A stretch of 64,000 nucleotides of DNA from Novacetimonas cocois (lineage in GTDB: Bacteria > Pseudomonadota > Alphaproteobacteria > Acetobacterales > Acetobacteraceae): contig NZ_QEXL01000001.1 of NCBI RefSeq assembly GCF_003311635.1, positions 174,900 to 238,899 of the forward strand. The letters are read 5' to 3'. The notes beneath the pieces are model-generated. The model was not told the DNA's origin. It was given only the letters and a program-made list of their open reading frames with translations, and searched no databases. The translations under genes were made by a program, and so were the position numbers. This document shows positions 1 to 11,045 of this stretch, piece after piece (the first letter of the stretch is position 1; the number at the start of each line of letters is the position of its first letter).

Positions 1-136
1 GCCGTATTTCTGTTTCTGCCGCGCACGCAGCGTGACGGAAACGGCGGAAGGGATACGGTTCCCGGACGCAGGGCCTTGATGTTTCCGCCCGTGATGGGGC
101 GGGCTACGGAATTTGCTGGGTAGGGATTGATCGGGC

Positions 137-2101
<1,965 letters not shown>

Positions 2102-2138
2102 TCGGCACGGGAACGACGGGGGACAGGTGGGGGACGGC

Positions 2139-2705
2139 ATGACGCGCGTGGCGGTGGACGTGACGTTCCTGTGCATGGACCGCGAGCCGCCCGGCCATGT
2201 GCCCCCACTTCCCAAAGGGTGTGAGATACGGCGGGAGATACATCCCGCCGTATCGCTGTACCGCGACCTGTACAACCGCGTCGGGCAGGATTACTGCTGG
2301 TGGCTGCGCCGCGTCATGGGTGACGAACAGCTGGCGCAGCTTCTGCAAAACCCGGCGATTGGCGTTTACATCCTGCGTTGCGATGGGGAGGTGGCGGGCT
2401 TTTTCGAACTCGATGGCCGCCAGTGTCCCGATATCAACCTGGCCTATTTCGGCCTGCTGCCACGCTGGATCGGACGCGGGATCGGGCTGGCATTCCTGCA
2501 TGCCGCCATACATATCGCATGGCGCAATGGGCCGGCGGCGCTGCGCGTCAATACGTGTTCGGCCGATCATCCACGTGCGCTGCCCAACTATATCCGGGCC
2601 GGGTTCCGCGCCGTCCGCGTGTTGCGCGAAGTGTGGGACATTCCCGACCATATCGGGCTGTCCATACCGAAAAACCTTTGTATTCCGGCCGTTAGCCACA
2701 GCTGA
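2139..2705 (+). CDS. GNAT family N-acetyltransferase
   Basis: The 188-residue protein has the GNAT fold signature. A beta-strand segment ([10 protein letters not shown]) is followed near residues 109-125 by an acetyl-CoA-binding motif A of the form [12 protein letters not shown] further strand-helix ends in [14 protein letters not shown], the usual motif B where a residue near the C-terminus packs on acetyl-CoA. The acceptor substrate cannot be read from the sequence. I chose the ATG at 2139, which is preceded by a G-rich stretch. An ATG at 2088 in the same frame would overlap the end of rpoD and add 17 residues of no recognisable domain. The gene lies 37 nt after rpoD and may be read with it. 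Confidence 0.8.
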   Translation: MTRVAVDVTFLCMDREPPGHVPPLPKGCEIRREIHPAVSLYRDLYNRVGQDYCWWLRRVMGDEQLAQLLQNPAIGVYILRCDGEVAGFFELDGRQCPDINLAYFGLLPRWIGRGIGLAFLHAAIHIAWRNGPAALRVNTCSADHPRALPNYIRAGFRAVRVLREVWDIPDHIGLSIPKNLCIPAVSHS

Positions 2706-2731
2706 CAATCATGGTTAATGTAACTGTCAAA

Positions 2732-2759
2732 TTATTTTTACCGGTCCCATTGTTATAAC
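2732..2759 (+). promoter_or_regulatory. weak promoter-like sequence before the 2806 gene
   Basis: The short intergenic space is visibly A/T-rich for this genome. It contains a good -10-like TATAAC at 2754-2759 with a poor -35-like TTATTT at 2732-2737, 16 nt apart. It sits upstream of a gene with its own strong ribosome-binding site, so a separate promoter is plausible, but the -35 match is weak. Confidence 0.25.
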
Positions 2760-2805
2760 GGATATGCCCCCCGATATTCTCTTCAGGAAAAGGAGAATTA
2801 AGCGG

Positions 2806-3363
2806 GTGGAATACAATTTTTCTTATTATTCGTTCCGCGGTATAAGCAGGTCAGACATACTTTCCGCTCTGGGCATGCGGGATACCGGGAATGTCGATGG
2901 ACAGTGCGATTTCGCAATGGCGCAGCTGCCTGATCACTGGATCGTATGTCGCTACAATAACCTTGCCCGTCCCCCCGTGCTTGCACGGGACAGGCTGTCG
3001 CAGCAGGGAACCCTGATCGTCTGTGACGTGCAGGAGGGCGAACATGTCAGCCGCGTGCAGTGTTACGAAAAGGGCGAGCTGAAATGGTCGATCACCCATG
3101 ATGGCGAAGGGGGCGATACGCTGGATCTGGAGGTCAAGGGGATTGTCCCGTCTTCCTTTGCCCCCATGCGCAGGGCGGCTTTCGCGGCACAGCAGAAAGT
3201 GGACCGTCAGGGCGAGGGCGCGGTTTCGCACCCGATGTACTGGCTGCCGCTGGATTTTGCCGCCAGCCTGACCGGTTATCGCTATGACCGGGAAAACTAC
3301 GAATGGGGAACGCCGGAATTCACCGAGCTTGAACCGGCGCCGCCTTCGCCAGACCTGTTCTGA
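2806..3363 (+). CDS. hypothetical protein of about 185 residues
   Basis: I do not recognise a family. The GTG at 2806 is taken as the start because AAGGAG (2790-2795) lies at good spacing before it. An ATG at 2764 in the same frame has no such site. The product begins with an aromatic-rich segment (EYNFSYYSFRG), has no signal peptide or membrane helix, and carries mixed strands and helices with a proline-rich C-terminal tail (EPAPPSPDLF). It is soluble and probably cytoplasmic. It is convergent with the glycosyltransferase downstream, so the flanking genes give no hint of its role. Its upstream region is more A/T-rich than its neighbours, which may mean independent expression. Confidence 0.7.
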   Translation: MEYNFSYYSFRGISRSDILSALGMRDTGNVDGQCDFAMAQLPDHWIVCRYNNLARPPVLARDRLSQQGTLIVCDVQEGEHVSRVQCYEKGELKWSITHDGEGGDTLDLEVKGIVPSSFAPMRRAAFAAQQKVDRQGEGAVSHPMYWLPLDFAASLTGYRYDRENYEWGTPEFTELEPAPPSPDLF

Positions 3364-3409
3364 TCCCTGTTCGGGGCAACCCGGGCGCCGGTAAGCGGCC
3401 GGTGGTGCA

Positions 3410-4426
3410 TCAGGCGCGCAGGCTGGTCCTGACGCGTTCGTAAAAGGAGGTGATCTTCCCTGCCTGGCATACCGGGTCGAAACGGCGCATGTCCCACTGG
3501 CGCGGGCCCTGCTGTCGCATGTGGCGCAGGGCCCGGGCCATGGCGTCGACATCGCCGGGCGGCACAAGCTCCGGCGAGGAGGGGTCAAGGATGTCCAGCA
3601 CCCCCCCTGCGGCAGTCGCGATGACCGGCAGTTGCGCCGACATCGCTTCCAGCAGGACCAGCCCGAAGGCTTCATGCACGGAGGGCAGGGCGAAACCGTC
3701 CAGCATGTGGAGGTCGGTCGGCAGGTCCGTGCGGTATCCGGGAAACAGGACATCGCCACCACCCAGCTGTTCCAGTTCGCGGCGCTGGGGGCCGTCGCCG
3801 AACAGGACCAGCCGGGCATCCGGCAGGGCGGCCTGCCTGAAGGCCCGCACGAGGGTATCGAATCCCTTCTTGGGGATCATCCGTCCGGCCGCGCCGATCA
3901 GGAAGGTATTTTCCCCGATGCCCAGCGACGCCCGCATGTGCTGGCGTTGCGCCGGTGTTGGCGGCGTGCGCGGTTGCGTCCAGTTGCCGATGACGGAATA
4001 TGGGCGCCGAAAGCTGGAGGGAATGTCGCGTGCCTGCCACCGGGCGATGCAGATCAGCCCGTCGCACCGGCGATAGGCGCGGCTGCTGAACCTTTTGTGC
4101 AGCGTGGCGACAAGGGGAACGTTGCGCGGACGCGGCAGCAGCCCGAGGCGAAAGCTCGTCTTGCCAAGGTGCGTATGGATGACGTCCGGGCGAAAGGTTT
4201 TCAGGGTTTTCAGATAGGTGGCGCTGTATCCCAGATATCCCGCGCGAATGGTTTCGACTGACGGGGCGATGTGGGGGACGATGTCGCCCCCGGTTAGGGG
4301 ATCGCGCGTCTGGCGGGCGATCTGGATGCAGACCTCGTGCCCGCGCGCCTGTAACGCGGCCAGTTCACTGACATATCGTTCGGTTCCGGCAAATTCGTTT
4401 GTCATCACGCAATGAAGAATTCGCAA
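3410..4426 (-). CDS. glycosyltransferase family 4 (GT-B fold)
   Basis: The 338-residue protein transfers a sugar from a nucleotide-sugar donor; the acceptor is unknown. The N-terminal half has the GT4 acceptor-domain opening with a Gly-rich turn (NEFAGTERYVSELAALQARG) and DVIHTHLGK. The C-terminal half shows GAAGRMIPKKGFDTLVRAF, VLFGDGPQRREL, and the E-x7-E donor-site motif within HEAFGLVLLEAM. Length is typical for a single-domain GT4 enzyme. No membrane helices are visible, so it is a cytoplasmic or peripheral enzyme of the kind used for lipopolysaccharide core, capsule or exopolysaccharide assembly. It stands alone, convergent with the 2806 gene and divergent from rpsF, so pathway assignment is open. 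Confidence 0.9.
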   Translation of the reverse strand: MRILHCVMTNEFAGTERYVSELAALQARGHEVCIQIARQTRDPLTGGDIVPHIAPSVETIRAGYLGYSATYLKTLKTFRPDVIHTHLGKTSFRLGLLPRPRNVPLVATLHKRFSSRAYRRCDGLICIARWQARDIPSSFRRPYSVIGNWTQPRTPPTPAQRQHMRASLGIGENTFLIGAAGRMIPKKGFDTLVRAFRQAALPDARLVLFGDGPQRRELEQLGGGDVLFPGYRTDLPTDLHMLDGFALPSVHEAFGLVLLEAMSAQLPVIATAAGGVLDILDPSSPELVPPGDVDAMARALRHMRQQGPRQWDMRRFDPVCQAGKITSFYERVRTSLRA

Positions 4427-4736
4427 GCCTGGCCCCTCTGGTTAAGGACAACGAACACGCGACACGAAGTCTGACGGGGAAAGGATACTATGGAAGTACC
4501 TATTTCCTTAAGAATTGTTTCAGCACCGGGCCGACCGGATATGGCGCAAGGCGGGGCAATATGGGGGCTGCCGTGCTTTTTTCCTTGTCTGGAGCGGGCG
4601 ATCGTGCTTCAACGCGCACCTTCCCTGCCGGGTGCATGGCATTGCGCCCGGCTATACCCGCGTCATGTGACAGCATGATGGCGCGATGGACCGTGTCCAT
4701 GGCGAAAGGGGTTGAACAGATCCGAAGGGAGTTCCC
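4427..4736 (+). other. divergent intergenic region between the glycosyltransferase and rpsF
   Basis: This space must hold promoters for both flanking genes, but I see no convincing -35/-10 pair. The notable element is a hairpin at 4627-4652. Its arms GCCGGGTGC and GCGCCCGGC pair over 9 bp with one G-U pair around an 8-nt loop, and it ends 84 nt before the rpsF start. Leader RNA structures that bind the S6:S18 complex are known before rpsF in many bacteria. This could be such a leader, but I cannot confirm the characteristic CCG presentation. Confidence 0.35.
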
Positions 4737-5240
4737 ATGCCATTGTATGAAACCGTGCTGATTGCACGTAATGACGTGTCGCAGCAGCAGGTCGAAGCCA
4801 TCGCCGATGGCATCGCCACCGTGCTGGAAGCTGAATCCGGTTCGATCAAGAAGCGCGAATACTGGGGCCTGCGTACCCTGGCATACCGCATCAAGAAGAA
4901 CCGCAAGGGGCATTACATGCTCCTCGGCCTGGACGCGACGCCTGCCGCCATCAAGGAAATCGAGCGTCAGCTCAGCCTGAACGAAGACGTCCTGCGCGTG
5001 CTGATGCTGCGTGTTGACGAAATCGACGACGCCCCGTCCGTGATCCTGTCGCGCAAGGGTGACGAGCGTGAACGTGGTTTCCGTGGCCCGAAGCCCGCCG
5101 GTCGCTTTGAAAGCGGTCGTGGTGGCAACAACGCCGGCCGCCGCAACTATGACGATCGCGAAGAGTTCCGCGCGCGCAACGAGCGTGAAGAACAGCAGCG
5201 CAACAATGCCGGCGCGCCCGCCAGCAGCGAAGCGGAGTAA
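4737..5240 (+). CDS. rpsF: 30S ribosomal protein S6
   Basis: S6 binds S18 and 16S rRNA in the platform of the small subunit. The first 100 residues are a normal S6 domain (PLYETVLIARNDVSQQQVEA; REYWGLRTLAYRIKKNRKGH; ALLxLD-like strand). After this the protein continues for about 65 residues as a charged, Gly/Arg/Asn-rich tail (for example RFESGRGGNNAGRRNYDDRE). The total of 167 residues is longer than the 95-135 usual for the family; such tails are known in alphaproteobacteria. The ATG follows GAAGGGAG at good spacing. It is first in the rpsF-rpsR-rplI operon, 6 nt before rpsR. Confidence 0.97.
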   Translation: MPLYETVLIARNDVSQQQVEAIADGIATVLEAESGSIKKREYWGLRTLAYRIKKNRKGHYMLLGLDATPAAIKEIERQLSLNEDVLRVLMLRVDEIDDAPSVILSRKGDERERGFRGPKPAGRFESGRGGNNAGRRNYDDREEFRARNEREEQQRNNAGAPASSEAE

Positions 5241-5246
5241 GAGCTG

Positions 5247-5522
5247 ATGTCCGAAACAACCGAGATCAACCCCGCCGCCCGTCGCGTGGCCGTGGGTGCG
5301 CGTCGTCCGTTTTACCGTCGTCGCAAGTCCTGCCCGTTCTCCGGCCCCAACGCGCCGCAGATCGACTATAAGGACGTGCGTCTGCTGAGCCGCTTCCTGT
5401 CCGAGCGTGGCAAGATCGTCCCCAGCCGCATCACGGCAGTGTCCGCCAAGAAGCAGCGCGAACTGGCCCAGGCCATCAAGCGCGCCCGTTTCCTGGCCCT
5501 GCTGCCCTATATCGTAAGCTGA
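5247..5522 (+). CDS. rpsR: 30S ribosomal protein S18
   Basis: The 91-residue protein contains the S18 core: [20 protein letters not shown] followed by [20 protein letters not shown] and the basic terminal helix [20 protein letters not shown]. It binds S6 and the central domain of 16S rRNA. A single CPF cysteine remains of the zinc-type C+ form, as is common in alphaproteobacteria. It lies 6 nt after rpsF and 13 nt before rplI, which is the standard order of this operon. Confidence 0.98.
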   Translation: MSETTEINPAARRVAVGARRPFYRRRKSCPFSGPNAPQIDYKDVRLLSRFLSERGKIVPSRITAVSAKKQRELAQAIKRARFLALLPYIVS

Positions 5523-5535
5523 GGGAGGCAGAACC

Positions 5536-6135
5536 ATGTCCGCAGTAGAACTCATCCTGCTCCAGCGCGTCGAAAAGCTGGGCCAGATGGGCGAGATCGT
5601 CACGGTGAAGCCGGGCTATGCCCGCAACTTCCTGCTGCCCCAGGGCAAGGCGATCCGCGCCAACGCGCACAACCGCGAGCGTTTCGAGCGTGAGCGCGTG
5701 CAGCTTGAGGCCCAGAACCTGAAGCGTCGCGAAGAAGCCGAGCGCCTGTCCGAGCGCATGCACGGCCTGTCCGTCGTCCTGATCCGTCAGGCTGGCGACA
5801 GCGGAAGCCTGTATGGCTCCGTCACCACCCGTGACATTGCCGAGGCACTGACGCAGGCGGGCCTGACGGTTTCGCGTTCCCAGGTCATCCTGCCCGAACC
5901 CATCAAGCAGCTTGGTGTGTACGAAGTCCGCGTTGCGCTGCATCCCGAAGTTTCGATGCAGGTCAGCGTGAACGTCGCCCGTTCGGAAGAAGAAGCCGAA
6001 CGTCAGGCACGTGGCGAGGAAATCGGCGCCGAGCGCGACGATGACGCGTCCGGCTTTGTCGAGGAAGCGGTTGAAGTTGAAGCCGCCCCCGAAGAAGCGC
6101 CCGTCGCCGCGACGGAAGAACATCCCGCAGCCTGA
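5536..6135 (+). CDS. rplI: 50S ribosomal protein L9
   Basis: L9 is a two-domain protein joined by a long helix that binds 23S rRNA near the L1 stalk. The N-terminal domain is clear ([29 protein letters not shown], given here in parts: [20 protein letters not shown]). The connecting helix ([15 protein letters not shown]) and the C-terminal domain with [10 protein letters not shown] follow. The last 45 or so residues are a very acidic Ala/Glu-rich tail, taking the length to 199 against about 150 for the family. A perfect terminator stem follows, so it is the last gene of the operon. Confidence 0.97.
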   Translation: MSAVELILLQRVEKLGQMGEIVTVKPGYARNFLLPQGKAIRANAHNRERFERERVQLEAQNLKRREEAERLSERMHGLSVVLIRQAGDSGSLYGSVTTRDIAEALTQAGLTVSRSQVILPEPIKQLGVYEVRVALHPEVSMQVSVNVARSEEEAERQARGEEIGAERDDDASGFVEEAVEVEAAPEEAPVAATEEHPAA

Positions 6136-6188
6136 ACAGGCCACGGGTCCGGTCCATCCCTGTGATGGGCCGGATGTTCATGCAAGGC

Positions 6189-6222
6189 AGAAGGCCCGGC
6201 GGGATGTCCCGCCGGGCCTTCT
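6189..6222 (+). terminator. perfect-stem terminator after rplI
   Basis: Two 16-nt arms (AGAAGGCCCGGCGGGA at 6189-6204 and its exact complement at 6207-6222) form an uninterrupted GC-rich stem. On the plus strand it is followed by GTCATTT, a short and imperfect T-rich tract. It lies between the convergent rplI and rsmA and may stop transcripts from both sides. Confidence 0.85.
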
Positions 6223-6256
6223 GTCATTTCATGGGTAATGTGATCGGGACGGCCCC

Positions 6257-7111
6257 TTACGTCGCGGGGGACAGGCGCTGTAGGTGGGCGTGGGCCAGCC
6301 TGTCGAAATCTGCGATGTCGAGTGTTTCCGCCCGGCGGTTGCCCGCGATGTCCGCCGCCTCCAGCAGGGCGTCGCCGCCGATGCCGCGCAATGCGCCACG
6401 CAGCATCTTGCGCCGCTGTCCGAACGCCGCAGCGGTGACCTGTTCCATGGCGCGGAACAGTGCCGCTGATGGCTGGCTGGCATGCGGGATCAGGTTCACC
6501 ACGGCGGAGTGGACCTTTGGTGGCGGAAAGAACGCGCCGGGTGGGATGGTCATGACGATGCCACACCGCGCGACCCATTGCGACAGCACCGCCAGACGCC
6601 CGTAATGGTCCGAATCCGGCGAGGCGCAGATGCGCTGCGCCACCTCCAGCTGGAACATCAGCGTCAGGCGCGCCCAGCATGTCGCCTGGCGCAGCCACCC
6701 GATCAGCAGTGGGGTTCCGACGTTATAGGGCAGGTTGGCGACGATCTGGCGCGGCGCGGGGCACAGCGTGGACAGGTCGCGACGCATGGCGTCGGCCTCG
6801 ATCACATGCAGGCGGCCGGGATGGGATGCCGCCAGTTCATTCATGATGATGATGGCGCGGGGATCGACCTCCACCACCGTCACGCTTGCGGCCGGGGTCT
6901 GTAGCAACGCGCGGGTCAGGCCGCCGGGACCGGGGCCGACCTCCACCACGTTCACGCCCTCCAGTCTGCCGGCCATGCTGGCGATGCGGCCGGTTATCCC
7001 GGGGTCGAGCAGGAAATGCTGTCCCAGCGACTTGCGGGCATCAAGGCCGTGGCGCGCGATCACGTCGCGCAGGGACTCCTGCGGCGCGACGCCGGGGGAA
7101 GGGAGGGTCAT
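6257..7111 (-). CDS. rsmA: 16S rRNA (adenine1518-N6/adenine1519-N6)-dimethyltransferase RsmA (KsgA)
   Basis: It dimethylates two adjacent adenines in the 3' terminal hairpin of 16S rRNA during small-subunit maturation, using S-adenosylmethionine. Motifs are clear: KSLGQHFLLD (residues 27-36), the SAM-binding VVEVGPGPGGLT (55-65) and the catalytic NLPYNVGTPLL (126-136). A C-terminal domain ends with the QRRKMLRGALRG segment. The 284-residue length is normal. It starts 11 nt after surA stops and is the last gene of the lpt-surA-rsmA run. In many proteobacteria pdxA lies between surA and ksgA; it is absent here. Confidence 0.97.
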   Translation of the reverse strand: MTLPSPGVAPQESLRDVIARHGLDARKSLGQHFLLDPGITGRIASMAGRLEGVNVVEVGPGPGGLTRALLQTPAASVTVVEVDPRAIIIMNELAASHPGRLHVIEADAMRRDLSTLCPAPRQIVANLPYNVGTPLLIGWLRQATCWARLTLMFQLEVAQRICASPDSDHYGRLAVLSQWVARCGIVMTIPPGAFFPPPKVHSAVVNLIPHASQPSAALFRAMEQVTAAAFGQRRKMLRGALRGIGGDALLEAADIAGNRRAETLDIADFDRLAHAHLQRLSPAT

Positions 7112-7122
7112 GCCAGCGGCGA

Positions 7123-8511
7123 TCAGGACTTGGAGCGCATGTCGATGACCGCGCGGCGATGCAGGTCGCGGTCAAGCTGGCGCGATGTCTGCTCCACACG
7201 TTCATTCAGCAGCTGGTCGGCAATCTCGCTGGGGGTCTGAAGCGCGACGTTGCGTTCCTCGCGCTTGCAGACCATCAGCACCGCGATGCCATCCATCGAC
7301 ACCAGCGGATGGCTGGCCTGTCCAACGGCCAGTTCGTCCAGCACTGCGCGCATCTGCGGGTTCATCCGGTCCACGCGCACCTCGCCCGGGTCGCTGGGAT
7401 GCTTTTCACCGAATTTCTTGTTCAGGGTCTCAAGCTCGTCGCAGGATTTCACCTTGCCGGAAATGTCGTTGGCCTGCGCCAGCGTCTGCTTCTGCTGATC
7501 GGTGGGGTCCTGCGGGTTCAGCGGCTGCGTGAAGGGAAGGAAAGCCTGCCGGATGGACACGATGGTCGCCATTTCATGGCCCACCGTGCGACGGCTGTTG
7601 ACGGTGGCGATCACATAGCCGCCCGCGACGCGGATGGGGTTGGAAATCGCGCCGTCAGGCATCTTGCGCGCGACCTCGACCACCTCGGGGTCAAGGCTGT
7701 CTTCCTGCGTCCAGCCCAGCAGACCGCCCTCAAGCGCGCTCTGGCTCTGGGAAAACTGTGCCGCCACGATGGGGAATGGTGCGCCCTCGCGCAGTTCCTG
7801 GATGATGGTCTCGGTGAATTTCAGCTCGGTCTCGGGGTGATGCGGATCCTCGACGGGGACGAAGATCTCGCTGATCATGTACTGTGGCTTGCCGTCCTCG
7901 CGCTTCAGCGCGTCGATACGCTGCTGGATTTCCGTGGCGGTGATGCGGCCGCGCGAACCGGTTTCCATGCGCAGCACCTGCGACCAGCCGACCTGAACGC
8001 GGATCTGGTCAATCAGGGTGGTCAGCGAAACACCGTCCTGCGCCATCTGGTTGCGCAGGGAATTTTCCGGCATGTTGTTGCGGTGTTCGATGCCCGAGAT
8101 GGCAGCCGCGATCTGCGCCACCGGCACATTGATGTGCCGTTCCAGCATCGCCTCCATCCGCAGGCGTTCGTCAATCAGCTGGCGCACGATCTGCGGCCGC
8201 AGCCGGTTCATGACATCGTCACTGACGTCAAGGCCGGAGGACAGCGCGAACAGGCGCCCGCGCGTATCCACGTCACGTTTCGTCAGGACCGACCCGTTGA
8301 CGATGGCGACGATGGAATCCTCGCTCTCGGGCTCGGCTTCCGGATTGCCTGCCACCTTGTGGCGCGCGTGATGCGTGCCCGCCGCGTGGGCGTCCGGGCC
8401 AATGACCGCGCCCATCGCCGATGTCATCATCAGCCCAGCGCCCATCAGGAACGCCTGCCGGACCGCGCGACGGGAAGGAACACTGCCACGGATAGCGGAA
8501 AACCAACGCAT
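7123..8511 (-). CDS. surA: periplasmic chaperone and peptidyl-prolyl isomerase SurA
   Basis: SurA escorts unfolded outer-membrane proteins, including LptD, through the periplasm. The 462-residue precursor has a signal peptide (arginine-rich start, hydrophobic FLMGAGLMMTSAMGAV, likely cut after AHA near residue 43). A SurA N-terminal chaperone domain follows near 65-190 (IVAIVNGSVLTKRDVDTRG; LIDERLRMEAM). One parvulin domain lies near 230-330 (YMISEIFVPV ... GGLLGWTQEDSLDPEVV ... RVAGGYVIATV). A helical C-terminal part completes the chaperone core. A second parvulin domain, as in E. coli, is not evident. The gene lies between lptD (23 nt) and rsmA (11 nt), which supports the assignment. Confidence 0.93.
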   Translation of the reverse strand: MRWFSAIRGSVPSRRAVRQAFLMGAGLMMTSAMGAVIGPDAHAAGTHHARHKVAGNPEAEPESEDSIVAIVNGSVLTKRDVDTRGRLFALSSGLDVSDDVMNRLRPQIVRQLIDERLRMEAMLERHINVPVAQIAAAISGIEHRNNMPENSLRNQMAQDGVSLTTLIDQIRVQVGWSQVLRMETGSRGRITATEIQQRIDALKREDGKPQYMISEIFVPVEDPHHPETELKFTETIIQELREGAPFPIVAAQFSQSQSALEGGLLGWTQEDSLDPEVVEVARKMPDGAISNPIRVAGGYVIATVNSRRTVGHEMATIVSIRQAFLPFTQPLNPQDPTDQQKQTLAQANDISGKVKSCDELETLNKKFGEKHPSDPGEVRVDRMNPQMRAVLDELAVGQASHPLVSMDGIAVLMVCKREERNVALQTPSEIADQLLNERVEQTSRQLDRDLHRRAVIDMRSKS

Positions 8512-8534
8512 TCAGATCAATCTTTCACGCATCA

Positions 8535-11045
8535 TCAGCCATTCATGCCAAACGAACCGATGGTCTTGAACGTCAGGGAGAACATTACGGTCGAATTGCT
8601 CTGCTGACCACCAATTGTGGTGTACTGCTTGAGGTACATCACATCAATGCCGAAACAGTCATTCTGGTATCCCGCGTCCCCACCGACGGACACGCTCTGA
8701 TGACGCGCAAGGCTGCGGCGGATATAGGCCGCAAGGTGCCAGTTGTCCCACGTCGTCGATGCGCCGAATGTCAGTTCGCTGATGGGCTTATAGTAAATCG
8801 AAGGCGGGGAGGAGGAATAGGGGTTATTTGCGTAATAATAGTAAGGCGTCACGGGTTCATAGATATAGCCCCCGTTGACGCGGAAATACTTGAACCCCGC
8901 GCTTCCCAGCGCATCGGCGAAATCGACCCGCCCGGCATAGGGGTCAAGCCGCATCTTGCCATCGAAATCGAAAAAGCGGTTGGGCACGATGCGCGTGCCC
9001 ATCACCACGTCGGACAGGTGGTGGCTCAGCCCCGAATAGGGGATGCGGTCATGTTCGACATGTTCCTGGAAACTTTCACCGATCAGCGCATCGATCTGGT
9101 GGCCGTTCCATGTCCAGTTCGTATGCAGCCCCACATTGGCGCGCAGCCCCCCGTCAAGGCGGTCCGTGCCGGAATAGCGGTTCAGCGCGAACAGGGTCTG
9201 GTCGGTGAATTCATAGGTCAGGCTGTCTTCGTTGGGGATATAGCGCGATGAGCTGTTGCCGGTATTGGGGGCGGCGATGACCTGTGCGATCGGTTCGAGG
9301 ATTTCCGTGCCCCGGCCATGGTTGAACGTGCGCAGGAAGGGCCAGTTGAGCTTCAGCGCCACCGTCGGCAGGACCTCGCCCGCGACCTGGCTGCGTGTGG
9401 TCCGGGCATAGTTTGGCTGTTCGTTAAGCTGCGTCGCGCGGTGGATGGCCGATTCGACATGCAGCGTCAGGTCCCATATCTGCCCCAGCGAATTGCGGAA
9501 CGGCCGGTCCCAGTTCAGCGTCAGCTGCCCGCGCTGGTCCGATGTCCCGTTTTCACGATAGACATAGAAATCCGTCGTATCGAGGCTGAAGCGCCCGCCC
9601 AGCGCATCGGGCTGCCCGAAATAGCTGTAGGTGTAACGCGGCAGGACCCACGGCAGGTCGCGGTTGTGGATGACGCCCTCGTTCAGTCCCTGATAGGCCT
9701 GCGCATCGATGCGCGAATACGATCCGGTGCCAAATCCCTCAAGATAGATGTTCGAGTTGAGGGTATCCTGCCCGTATCCCGATATGCGGTAATCGCGCAT
9801 GTAGTTCGCGGAACTGGCGACATTGATGTGCGCGCCCAGCCGCCATGTCTTGTTCAGCGAAAACTGCCCCGAACCGAAGAAGTATCCCTGAACGCCATGG
9901 TTGTCCTTGCTTTCGACATCCTGGCCGAAGGTGTTGGTATAGTTGATGTCGTGATGGGTATCATAGGCGATGCCGGCACGCAGGTTGAGGTGCCCGAAAT
10001 TGAAGCGGTGGCGGTACTGCGCGCTGAGCTGCGGGCCGGTGCGCGTGGAAAACAGCCCTTCGGCCACCAGGTCCGACTGACCGTCGATCACCCAGTAGTA
10101 CGGGATGGTCACGTACGTGCCGAGATAGCGGTTATGCGGGGTAAAGCCCGGCGTCAGGAAGCCGCTCTGCCTGCGTACCGACGGATCCGTCATGGAGAAG
10201 GCAGGTAGATAGAAGATCGGCACGCCAAAGAAATCGACGAATGCATCACGGAACTCGATGCGCTTATGCTGCAGGTCGTGCGACGCGTCATAGGCGCGGA
10301 TCTGCCAGAACGGCGCGCGTTCGGGATGACGTTCGCACAGTTCGCACGCGGTATAGACGACGCGTGTCAGGTCATTGACCTTTCCGCCCGTGCGCCGGAC
10401 GCCGTTTGCCGCCATGCGCGCGTTGTCATCCATCTGCGCGTACATCTTGCTCATGATGCCATCGCGCATGCCGTTGCTAAGTTCGGCATAGCTGGTGAAC
10501 ATCACCGTGCCGTCGGGTTCGACCAGCGCGACATTCCCCGTGGCGGAGGCCACGCCGGTATTGCGGTCATAGACCACCTTGTCGGCGCGCATGATCTGGT
10601 CGTTCTGCCAGATCTGGACATTGCCGGTCCAGATCGCCAGGCCGTTCTTGCTGTCATAGGCGACATGGTCGGCCTGGAAGGTCACCGGCTCGCCCGTTGA
10701 TACGGTCCCAGGCGAGGATGCGCCCTGCGCCTTGCCGGATGCCGGGCTGTCCGATTGGGCCGCCTGCGAACGGACATGCCGGCTGCGGCTCGAGGCGGTT
10801 CTGGCTGCAGGCAGGCTCTGTGACGCGTCGGGCGCCGCCTGTGCCGCAGGGGACTGCGTGGTGGGGGACTGCGTGGCCGCGCGCGCGGAATGCAGGCCCG
10901 GCGCAAGCCCCCCGATCATCCCCCCCAGCACCGTTCCCCCCAGTATCGTCGCCGACAGCAGCCACCCGCGCGACAGGCGTCGCGGCGGGCCACGATGCGT
11001 GCGCTCATTATCGCCGGTGCGCGGAAAGGGGGAGGGACGGGCCAT
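8535..11045 (-). CDS. lptD: LPS-assembly outer-membrane protein LptD
   Basis: LptD forms the beta-barrel through which lipopolysaccharide reaches the outer leaflet, with LptE as plug. The start is the ATG at 11045, which shares a base with the lptG stop (TAATG). An upstream in-frame ATG at 11111 would lie inside lptG. The 836-residue product has a long N-region with a hydrophobic signal (WLLSATILGGTVLGGMIGGL, cleavage near ARA-AT, residue 57) and an Ala/Ser/Gln-rich linker. An OstA-type jelly-roll domain lies near 122-220 (VTFQADHVAYDSKNGLAIWT), and the barrel fills the rest. A CELC pair near residue 233 and a cysteine near the C-terminus (NDCFGIDV) could make the interdomain disulphides known in the family. 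Confidence 0.95.
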   Translation of the reverse strand: MARPSPFPRTGDNERTHRGPPRRLSRGWLLSATILGGTVLGGMIGGLAPGLHSARAATQSPTTQSPAAQAAPDASQSLPAARTASSRSRHVRSQAAQSDSPASGKAQGASSPGTVSTGEPVTFQADHVAYDSKNGLAIWTGNVQIWQNDQIMRADKVVYDRNTGVASATGNVALVEPDGTVMFTSYAELSNGMRDGIMSKMYAQMDDNARMAANGVRRTGGKVNDLTRVVYTACELCERHPERAPFWQIRAYDASHDLQHKRIEFRDAFVDFFGVPIFYLPAFSMTDPSVRRQSGFLTPGFTPHNRYLGTYVTIPYYWVIDGQSDLVAEGLFSTRTGPQLSAQYRHRFNFGHLNLRAGIAYDTHHDINYTNTFGQDVESKDNHGVQGYFFGSGQFSLNKTWRLGAHINVASSANYMRDYRISGYGQDTLNSNIYLEGFGTGSYSRIDAQAYQGLNEGVIHNRDLPWVLPRYTYSYFGQPDALGGRFSLDTTDFYVYRENGTSDQRGQLTLNWDRPFRNSLGQIWDLTLHVESAIHRATQLNEQPNYARTTRSQVAGEVLPTVALKLNWPFLRTFNHGRGTEILEPIAQVIAAPNTGNSSSRYIPNEDSLTYEFTDQTLFALNRYSGTDRLDGGLRANVGLHTNWTWNGHQIDALIGESFQEHVEHDRIPYSGLSHHLSDVVMGTRIVPNRFFDFDGKMRLDPYAGRVDFADALGSAGFKYFRVNGGYIYEPVTPYYYYANNPYSSSPPSIYYKPISELTFGASTTWDNWHLAAYIRRSLARHQSVSVGGDAGYQNDCFGIDVMYLKQYTTIGGQQSNSTVMFSLTFKTIGSFGMNG

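Noticed and set aside
6886-8607. 573-codon plus-strand frame opposite rsmA/surA
   Set aside because: Low-complexity His/Arg/Gln-rich sequence typical of an antisense shadow; the minus strand encodes two clear proteins.
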